Positions 58,116 through 64,000 of a stretch of 64,000 nt of DNA are shown piece by piece (the first letter of the stretch is position 1; each line of letters begins with the position of its first letter). This DNA is from Allolobophora icterica. Its lineage: Eukaryota > Annelida > Clitellata > Crassiclitellata > Lumbricidae. The notes below the pieces were generated by a model, which was not told the DNA's origin, searched no databases, and was given only the letters and a program-made list of their open reading frames with translations. The stretch lies in assembly GCA_963556255.1 (NCBI GenBank), contig OY744611.1, positions 32,605,103 to 32,669,102 on the forward strand. The letters are read 5' to 3'. Both the position numbers and the translations under genes were made by a program.

Positions 58116-58958
58116 TGTATGTATGTATGTATGTATGTATGTATGTATGTATGTATGTATGTATGTATATATGTATGTGGTTATCTGAGCTTTCTATAGC
58201 ACCTTCAGTGAGCATGGGATCTAAACATACAAAAACAATTTAATTGTAACCTTTGAGCTAAGTTATAAGGAATGGTACATAATTATGTTCATTAGCTATA
58301 CGAATGCTATGAATGAAGCAGTGAATGAATACATATTATGACTTCTATAGCGCCATTATCCTGATGCACTAGGCAGTGCATGGTCATTTTGTGAAACTGC
58401 AGTGAAAAATCAGAATTTGTTGAAGTTTGATCGAAATCTGATGTCAGAAAACAATTAAGTCACTTGCGGTGGGTATGCAAGGTGAAATAAATGTTGATTA
58501 GTCGAAATGTGACAAAAGACTAAGATTTTAGTCAGCTAATTTTCTTAATTTAAATTTAAGCTTGAAATAAAAGACAAGTTTGGGTGAAAACTTTCTTTCT
58601 AAACAATTAGTCCTTGTACTTAGGGCCATGAGTAAACTTTTCAATTTAAATTGCTTTTAATTTAGCTTAAAGCAGAAGTTATAGCCAAAATTACAAGGTC
58701 CAATGACCTCATAATTCTCCAATAACTCTGATAGTTTGTTTCTTAATTAGTTGCACATAGAGACGTTTAAGAACCTGTTGAAGGTGCTGCTCTCCAGTCT
58801 GTATGCTGTAAGCAGTCAGGAAAAACAAGTTTATCCAGAGCTTATTGGTTATTGAAAATCTGGTAACTGTGAACAAGATCTGTTTTTCCTTGACCTTTCT
58901 TACTATTCCACCAGACGCAACTTTGATCTTTGACATTGAACTCCTGAGTCTGCAGTGA
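51174..58958 (+). CDS. FKBP1A: FKBP12-type peptidyl-prolyl cis-trans isomerase (split gene)
   Basis: Six coding exons: 51174-51210, 52107-52154, 53350-53439, 57081-57103, 57748-57821 and 58904-58958. All phases agree, and the product is 108 residues, the usual FKBP12 size, with no targeting signal, so it is expected in the cytosol. It catalyses proline isomerisation and binds FK506 and rapamycin in this family. The pocket residues seen are Tyr in VVHYTG, Phe-Asp in KKFDSSRDR, Phe in RPFTF, Val-Ile and Trp in QVIKGW, Tyr in YAYG, Ile in VIPP and Phe in LIFDIEL. Compared with human FKBP12, a Glu is Gln (before VIKGW) and the His before PG is Tyr. FKBP1A and FKBP1B cannot be told apart here. The last intron has AT-AC ends. 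Confidence 0.95.
51297..51720 (-). mobile_element. LINE 3' end with (TACAA)n tail
   Basis: Minus strand: [20 protein letters not shown] and [16 protein letters not shown], ending AGAGGCGCTTTATACATT and TACAA repeats. In FKBP intron 1, antisense to the gene. Confidence 0.8.
52107..52154 (+). CDS. FKBP1A: FKBP exon 2
   Basis: [15 protein letters not shown], ends ACAG/GTGAGC. Confidence 0.94.
52535..53072. mobile_element. outer hAT MITE
   Basis: Exact duplication CCTGTCTT (52527-52534, 53073-53080) and inverted ends CAGGGGCGTCTA and TAGACGCCCCTG. Interrupted near its right end by the element at 52691-53057. Confidence 0.93.
52691..53057. mobile_element. inner hAT MITE nested in the outer one
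   Basis: Exact duplication GTGTAGAC (52683-52690, 53058-53065). Ends CAGCGGTTCCCAAACTTTTC and CAGTTTGGGAAACTCTG, each with GGGTCGCGACCCAC just inside; this is the pattern of Charlie-like hAT MITEs. Confidence 0.93.
53350..53439 (+). CDS. FKBP1A: FKBP exon 3
   Basis: [20 protein letters not shown] then QIGKGQVIK; carries the Asp and Arg of the binding pocket. Confidence 0.95.
53812..56831 (-). mobile_element. 5'-truncated LINE with long intact ORF2
   Basis: Antisense in FKBP intron 3. The 3' end has AATAAA and a (TTGAAC)n tail at about 53814-53840. The 5' end is cut near 56831, where it abuts (AATG)n and another LINE 3' end (GAGGCGCTATATAAATTTCC). Confidence 0.92.
54084..56828 (-). CDS. LINE ORF2: endonuclease and reverse transcriptase
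   Basis: 914 codons without a stop. The apurinic-type endonuclease lacks its first strands but retains GDFNID and SDHLPIF. The reverse transcriptase has [63 protein letters not shown] and the catalytic FADD, then thumb and C-terminal text ending [16 protein letters not shown]1/Jockey-like. The RT looks capable; the missing N-terminus argues against a full-length active copy. Confidence 0.93.
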   Translation of the reverse strand: MNEATEDLIKIPGYRFVHKPRGRDQGGGVGFLVRNELSLMPFDHDKCNNPSTFEGLFMRVAVRTGFILVGAIYRPPGQELDDFSEEIESILSVISKKNKEVILMGDFNIDLIKVNTHRQTTSFYNCMLTHHFLPVITRPTRITDHSASLIDNFFTNVWPRVTTSSIIASDISDHLPIFAHFDYEAPFPVKSAAENCRIITNDRINTFQIDLSTTDWASITEACVNSNPSEAYDQFMRLYKKAYDKAFPLVEKSSRRPNFPKKPWMSLGLLKSCKTKNSLYLKYIKNPNETNKSKFITFRNKFKSIRIQAEKNYYAAEFCKNSHNLKKTWSLIRSLIGIEDHGSVITTLNCDGHKIDDPEEIANKFNFYFTEIAQSLANKIQDPITSFEDYLSPPIANSFGLEETNPEEILKLGRTIRLSHSKGIDDIDPFVASPSLVNVARPLAEIVNSSFNSGIFPNALKIAKVVPIFKRGEKDDVANYRPISVLPFFAKICEKLMYERLSSFFEKANIIFPSQHGFQAGRSPSMPLLSIQDKISGAIENKEYSLGVFFDLAKAFDTVNHSILLKKLSNYGIRGVQLSWLASYLENRSQVVYCNGAFSSLRAINIGVPQGSNLGPLLFLIYINDLPNASSLMFFVLFADDTNIFLSHSSLDALYSIMNAELLQIANWFRANKLSLNLDKTNYILFRSHKKSCPSDSNTLYIDGIPVTQVTSSKFLGVIVDQHLSWKDHINTISTKIAKNVGILSRASYLLPPRVRLTLYYTLIYPYLAYCNSTWASNYKSNLQRLTILQKRAIRIVAGTPYGSHTDPLFINLCVLKVEQIRIAQVGVFMYRYERNLLPVIYNQFFHRTAEIHSYPTRSTDLYRQPFARTNIRLFSIRYTGAKVWNSIPLLIRQSPGLLIFKNKLRHYLIEQGY
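57081..57103 (+). CDS. FKBP1A: FKBP exon 4, 23-base microexon
   Basis: Acceptor TTTCTTTCAG; completes GWDEGVKK; donor GTAAAT. Needed for the conserved pocket Trp and in phase on both sides. Confidence 0.88.
57748..57821 (+). CDS. FKBP1A: FKBP exon 5
   Basis: Acceptor [29 protein letters not shown] then GYPG plus GT. Ends directly before ATATCCTTT. Confidence 0.94.
57822..58903 (+). other. U12-type AT-AC intron
   Basis: Starts ATATCCTTT and ends TTAC, with branch motif TTCCTTGAC at 58886-58894; the branch A is 10 bases from the AC. No AG lies at the exon boundary. Joining gives [12 protein letters not shown], the exact FKBP12 pattern. Confidence 0.92.
58040..58170 (+). repeat. (TGTA)n microsatellite
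   Basis: Near-perfect ATGT run inside the AT-AC intron. Confidence 0.95.
58904..58958 (+). CDS. FKBP1A: FKBP last exon
   Basis: [17 protein letters not shown] and TGA; the canonical C-terminal strand of FKBP12. Confidence 0.95.
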
Positions 58959-61429
58959 ATGGGGATATGGAAAACTCGCTTTCCAAGTTACGTCTTCAAT
59001 TTGTTGTAAGAATTCGATAGGTGCCACAGATGTGAACACAATTCTTTGTGTTGTTTCTGTTGTGACGGACATCTGTATGTGTTCGTTATATTTTGTTAAG
59101 CATCATTTTGAAAATGAGGTTGAAAATGTACTTACTCGGCACCTCATTAGCCTGTTTATGCTTGTCCTACGTTGGCCTAATTTAGGTGTAGAATAAGACT
59201 GTTGAACAAACTTTGACCAAGTATCAGACTTTGTGTGCCCAAGAATGACCTTCTTTCAGGCTTTATTGGCCTAGCATTTTAACTTTGTTGGCCCAGTGTT
59301 GGCCTAGAATCAGACTTTGCTGGCTTGACATTGAATAATAATAATAATACTTCAAGCAGACCTCTGTAGTGCTCCTGTAATACCGCTCCAGATATCACTC
59401 AATGGGCGCTGCTAAGCCACACTGGTGTATATGCCATATTCAAAAGTGAGTATGGTCAAAAACCAAGAGGGAAATCTGAGAATCAAAATGTTACCCTAAT
59501 GACCTAGTATCGGATTTTGTTGGCCCACAGTTAGCCTGACATTTTCATTTTATGTCTGGAAGAAATCAACAATTGCTATAGCAATCCTTTGGCATATAGC
59601 CAGACATAAATGTTGCCTTTTAAAGTAAGGTGTGTGCAATAATCTTGTGGTTAGTGTGTTGGACGTGGCGGGGAGGGTCGAGTCCCTGCCAAGACTCAAA
59701 AATATTGCAAGATTTCTTCCACTGGCTTCCATGCACATGTATGTATGTACATACATATGCATTCATGTATGTGCACTGTATAAACAATGTATGTAAAAGT
59801 TTGATTATTGGTTTACTTATGAAAACAAAAACAAATTATGTGCAAATAGTTTGTGTACCAAAGTCATCCGGTTTGTTGCATTGTTGGAAACTTCCTTTGG
59901 GAAGACAGATCATATCTGCTTATTTAAGCATGGACTGAAAATGAAGTGTAGCTATTTTAAAAATACATACTAATGAGTTCAGCATAAATAAACATATTTC
60001 AGTAATACATTAATTTATGGTAGTTTATGTATGGATGTTCTTCATGTGAGCATAAATGCCGTTGTAGCAGATGCTTGTTAGTCTAGTGATTTGCATGGCG
60101 GGCTGTCAGTCAGGAGTTTGAGGGTTAATTTATTTAGGGGTTTTAGTTCCACCTGGGTCCCAGCCAACTCAGTCATGAGTACACTGACCATATACACCGT
60201 CATTGGGAAGATTTGGTGGCATGGGAGAGTGCTGCCTCTGTATACAGTTTTAAGTGACTGCTCTTTTATCTTGGAGAATTTATTTAACACTTTAACGATG
60301 AGTGTGTACTAAAATGCATGGAAAACTAATCCTCCCATCGCTAAACGGTTAAGGCATTGCCATATACAGTAGTCAACACATGTTCGGAAAATTAGCATGC
60401 AGCCATGCCCAAAATAAATGCTAACCGATTTTTCTTTCTATTATTTGAGAAAGGAGCTACAAAATTTAACTTCTGTAACATGTATATAATGCTGACTTCA
60501 AATGGTACAAAGCAACACTAGAAATTTAACATATTTAATACATATATAGCAGTACTGAATATTGTGTGCTTTGCACTGGATTTCAGATTTCTGACTAAAG
60601 TACAACTTAAAAGTTTAAATTACAGTAAAAATTCTGATTTTTAATATGTTGCACTTAGAGTTTGGATTATAACAACTTTAAAACAGCAGCTTACATCAGA
60701 TTCTTAATCATAAACAGGAATTGTAAAACAACTGATTGCTTCTAATGTGCTGTTGATTTCTAATTCAAAATTGCAGACATTTTACACATTTTAAACATTC
60801 AAACATAAATTTATTTAAAAAATGAACTGAACATAAATTCATCATTAAATTTGTAAAAATGTAAATTGTACATAAAGTTTTAAATGACAAAATAATTTGT
60901 AAATGTTTTGATTCCATAAAATGATTCAAAAGTGAAATTTTATTAAAAAAAACAATACTGCAGAATAGTGTGATCTCAGAGTCAGAAATGGTGTCATTAC
61001 AGTCGAAACATAAAAAGCAGAAATGGAGAAAACTGTAGGACAATTATTTGTCGACAAGCACAGCTTAATGTACGTTATGTGCTACTGGGCAAATTAAGTT
61101 CTCCTGTGCCTAGACTTAACTGTTAAGTAGGCCACAGGGAATGTGCGTTATTACCAGACAGTTATTGTGTAAGCCACAACAACTGTACTCGAATATCAGA
61201 CAATTGATGTTTATACGCGTTTTGGCTATATTAGTCTGCGGTTCCTAAACATTGCTTTTAAGAGTGTAGGTACAGCGACTGTGCTTTACTACCAGGTAGT
61301 TAAGTGTTTCACTTGTAGAAGTGCTAAACGAGTTTGCATTTACAACTACGATGAGCATTGCTCTAATCGCATTAGTGTCTAGTGTTAGCAGAGATTAATT
61401 CTAGACACGCCCTCTGTACAAGTGGGTGT
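58959..61429. other. intergenic
   Basis: Convergent gap between FKBP and the minus-strand gene. Degenerate TTGGCC-type repeats lie at 59160-59310, and a tRNA-like SINE (GTGGTTAGTGTG, GGTCGAGTCCC) at 59640-59696. No gene seen. Confidence 0.5.
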
Positions 61430-61558
61430 TTATGGCACGTTGACCTTGTACTTGGAGTACTGGATTTGGTCGTCGTAGCCGTCGTAGCAAGGACAAGCCG
61501 CTGTCTTCGTCCAAGTCTTCCATAGATCGGTCGGCCACTTCCCCACTTCACTCTCCAC
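61430..61558 (-). CDS. last exon of an unrecognised minus-strand gene
   Basis: Minus strand: acceptor TTTATTAG, then VESEVGKWPTDLWKTWTKTA, ACPCYDGYDDQ, YSKYKVNVP and TAA. It enters in phase 0, matching the donor at 62513. Codon use and composition look coding. Confidence 0.7.
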   Translation of the reverse strand: MESEVGKWPTDLWKTWTKTAACPCYDGYDDQIQYSKYKVNVP

Positions 61559-61750
61559 CTAATAAACAAATATAAACATACATAAATAAATAAACAAGTT
61601 AATAAATAAGCAAGTAAATAAGTCCCATGTACCTCTGTGCTTGCAGAAGCCGGTTTGCATGCTGATGATGGCTTAATTCAGAGATTTTAAATCTTGGGGT
61701 TGCACGGTCCATACATGGGGACCTTGCATGGCCTTGCACCAATTCAACCG

Positions 61751-62254
61751 GGCAGTGTTGGTGAAAGATCTCACCCGATCAGATCGTTGAAAAATGAGCA
61801 GAATCAAGGCCATAATGGTCGCTACAGAAAAACATGTATACTTACATTTAAATATCCTTCATAATGTCTACTATCAACCAATATATCCTTTATTCTCACT
61901 AGTCTTTCGGTCCTGTACAGGCTTAGCGCCCAAGTACCTCTGTGATATTTTTCGTCTGCCAATTTCAGCTACTTCCCTCCGTCCATTGCGATCGCTTAAT
62001 CGCCATGATCTTGTACCACGAGCCAGGATCACTATGGCCAAAACTCGAGCCTTTTCTTGCATTGGTCCTGCTCTATGGAATCAACTTCCTCCATTGACAT
62101 GTGCCTCTTTATTAGCTGGTGGCCCAAGTGCCTCGTTCTGCTGTCTGAAAACCTCTTTCTATTCACTGGGTCTTTCGCACTGGGAGCGCCTCTGATTAGA
62201 GAATACTGTGAGAGGCGCTTTATAAATGTTTAGATACAATACAATACAATACAA
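61751..62254 (+). mobile_element. SINE-like block and LINE 3' end with (ATACA)n tail
   Basis: GATCTCACCCGATCAGATCG opens the block shared with 36945 and 50842. From about 61880, LVFRSCTGLAPKYLCDIF, ATSLRPLRSLNRHDLV, PALWNQLPP, then GAGGCGCTTTATAAATG and ATACA repeats. It sits in the intron of the minus-strand gene. Confidence 0.8.
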
Positions 62255-62513
62255 CTATAATTATACTACCTTAGTATCAATCAAAATTCCTTTGTATCAA
62301 TCATCCTATCAAACCAGGTCCTGCATAACCGCTCGAAGTTTTTAATTGCTGGCGGAGTTTTCACCATGGAATAATAATACTTGTACTAATAAAATCTTCC
62401 AGCATCTGTTAGTATTTGTGATGACAGAATCAATTTTAATTTTTAAAATATAAGATTACAATAATAATGATGTAGAAACAAATAACATTTTTCTATCAAG
62501 CAATGAGGTCTAC

Positions 62514-62942
62514 ATGTCTGTCGAGATATCTTGCACAATGAATCTGCACTTCAGTCATAGGAACAATCAAAGCCGCCAATCTTCCAACCTGCCACTGCAT
62601 TTCTTTTGTCCATGGTATCTCCGGTTCGAGCTCGGTCGTGACCGGGAATGAGTATGGTCCGGGCGGATCAGCCAGCTCAGATGACCACTGTGATCCAAAG
62701 ATCATATCTGGATGACTCGAGTCATACATGAGTCGTCGTCCACTTGGTGTCGTGATGACGTCCTTGAAAGGGTCAATGTAGCGTGCTCGATCGTCCTTGT
62801 GAACGACCGTCTCGCGGTAGACACAGGGATACTCGGTCGACTGGAAGACGGCCGGGTTGCGTCCAGTTAACTCGCAGGGGCGTGCCAGTTGACGTAGGTC
62901 CTGTTCCTTTTTTCCATCATACGTCTTAGTCAGGCAGCAATC
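62514..62942 (-). CDS. large exon of the unrecognised minus-strand gene
   Basis: Minus strand: acceptor TTTGTCTCAG, 143 codons from DCCLTKTYDGKKEQDLRQLA through CVYRETVVHKDDRARYIDPF and PGPYSFPVTTELEPEIPW to HCARYLDRH, donor CAT/GTAGAC in phase 0. Hydrophilic, with several Cys, Trp and Pro; no signal peptide, membrane segment or family motif that I recognise. The frame is long and unbroken, and the exit phase fits the next exon. Confidence 0.72.
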
Positions 62943-63353
62943 CTGAGACAAACAAAACACATAATAAATGTCAGGATAAGGTAAGGTAGTGTGTAAGGTA
63001 GATAAAGTTGTACGCAAAGTAAGGTTAAGCGAGGTTCAATCATTCGGTAATGTTAGGCACTATGAGAGGTACAGCAGTAAGTTCCTACATAAAGTAAGGA
63101 AAGTTACTAGGTAAGGTAAGGTATTATAAAAGGTATGTACAGTAAATTTTAAAGTACAGTTGTTACTAGGTAAATTAAGGAAAGTTAAGATAGTAGATAT
63201 GTAATTTACTAGGTAAGGTTTTAGAAAGGTACGGTAAGTTACCTCATAAAGTAAAGTTATTCAGTTACTACATCCCTTCTAATAGCAGCAACCTCCAGGT
63301 TGAAACAAAACTGGTAAAAAGCCAAAGGAGAAACAGAATACCTATGGACTTAC

Positions 63354-63402
63354 AGATTCTTCTGCAGCGCCACACAGTGGTCGACATAGGAGTTCTCTGT
63401 TT
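63354..63402 (-). CDS. possible short upstream exon of the same gene
   Basis: 49 bases between acceptor ATTATTGCAG and donor CT/GTAAGT. To enter the next exon in phase it would read NRELLCRPLCGAAEES; another frame reads ENSYVDHCVALQKN, which looks more protein-like but does not join in phase. Unresolved. Confidence 0.35.
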
Positions 63403-63903
63403 CTGCAATAATCATACACAACCAGCTCGGTGTTACCCAAAATAGACACCCAAAAGAAGCCTAAAATAGACCACAACCAGCCCAATGTTGTAAACCCAAA
63501 ATAGAGCACATCTGACGCAGCCCAGTGGTTAAGGCTTAAGCACAATATAGACCACAACTGTTGTAAGTCAAAAACAATCGTGTTTCAATTTTAAGCCGCA
63601 ATATTATTTATGGTTTGCAACACTATTTTGTACATGCTACAGCAATATTGCTGCTTGGTTAGCAGGATGTTTGTATAAACTTCTGTTAAAAGATGCAATT
63701 ATCATTTAAAAATTTCGCATTTTTCTTACACTGCATCATGAACGTGTTTAAGATGCACAAATGTGAATCTGAATGTAAATTCCTGTGTCCCATCTCATAC
63801 CAACTACTGGTAAATAATACGGCTCAGATAGCGGATATGTGGTCCTTGTTGAGTTTCCCTATCAACACCTGTAATATAATATAGTCTTCCCTTATCAGTG
63901 TAC

Positions 63904-64000
63904 CTGAAATTCCGTGGTGACCATTGAAGTGTGTGTACAGTTCAGATCCATCTTGAAACTTACAAAGTTTGGGCCTGGGCATCCAAATGTAAACTGTCAC
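63904..64000 (-). CDS. possible exon at the right edge
   Basis: Minus strand from the edge: one frame reads WMPRPKLCKFQDGSELYTHF, another FTFGCPGPNFVSFKMDLNCT; donor TTTCAG/GTACAC. Frame and phase cannot be settled without the neighbouring sequence. Confidence 0.35.

Noticed and set aside
58841..58890. GT-AG alternative for the last FKBP intron using the AG near 58878
   Set aside because: It would add about nine non-homologous residues before IPP and break phase with exon 5, whereas the AT-AC splice restores the family sequence exactly.

Overview
The window is animal (metazoan) nuclear DNA, probably from a marine invertebrate or invertebrate deuterostome. It has split genes with GT-AG introns plus two introns that look U12-type, long introns full of transposons, many microsatellites, CR1/L2-like LINEs, hAT elements and tRNA-derived SINEs. 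The species cannot be named from the sequence. Nothing prokaryotic is present.

Layout: (1) 1-4840, a Ty3/gypsy LTR retrotransposon cut by the left edge. Its single gag-pol frame (154-2877) carries large in-frame deletions, and its 3' LTR holds a hairpin-rich octamer array. (2) 4841-8364, minisatellite, a hAT MITE, LINE debris and AT-rich DNA. (3) About 8365-33443, plus strand: a delta-type phosphoinositide phospholipase C gene with PH, EF-hand, X, acidic linker, Y and C2 regions. I place 18 coding exons plus a probable upstream one; one PH exon was not found. Its introns hold a composite LTR element (14561-17532), a minisatellite that repeats a splice donor, a LINE end, a 1.3 kb hAT element and a 1.1 kb TA-flanked inverted-repeat element. 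(4) 33.7-51 kb: mostly repeats, with a short gene for an 82-residue cysteine-rich membrane protein (37544-37792), a mosaic of duplicated blocks (38.9-47.35 kb) and a 2 kb hAT element with transposase remains (47689-49704). (5) 51174-58958, plus strand: a six-exon FKBP12-type peptidyl-prolyl isomerase gene. It has a 23-base exon, an antisense LINE with a long intact frame in one intron, a hAT nested in a hAT in another, and a last intron with AT-AC ends. (6) About 61.4 kb to the right edge, minus strand: the 3' part of a split gene I do not recognise.

The strongest unexpected signal is in the duplicated blocks. Where two copies are otherwise nearly the same, one repeatedly carries GGCCTA, GCCTA or GGCTA inserted directly after a TA. 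The resulting word TAGGCCTA is very frequent in some blocks and essentially absent from a 20 kb stretch of the PLC gene. It looks like a TA-targeted micro-insertion or transposon footprint.

The three host genes have no evident shared pathway. PLC hydrolyses PIP2 at the membrane, and FKBP12 is a cytosolic prolyl isomerase that in vertebrates modulates intracellular calcium release channels, so a calcium-signalling link is only suggestive.
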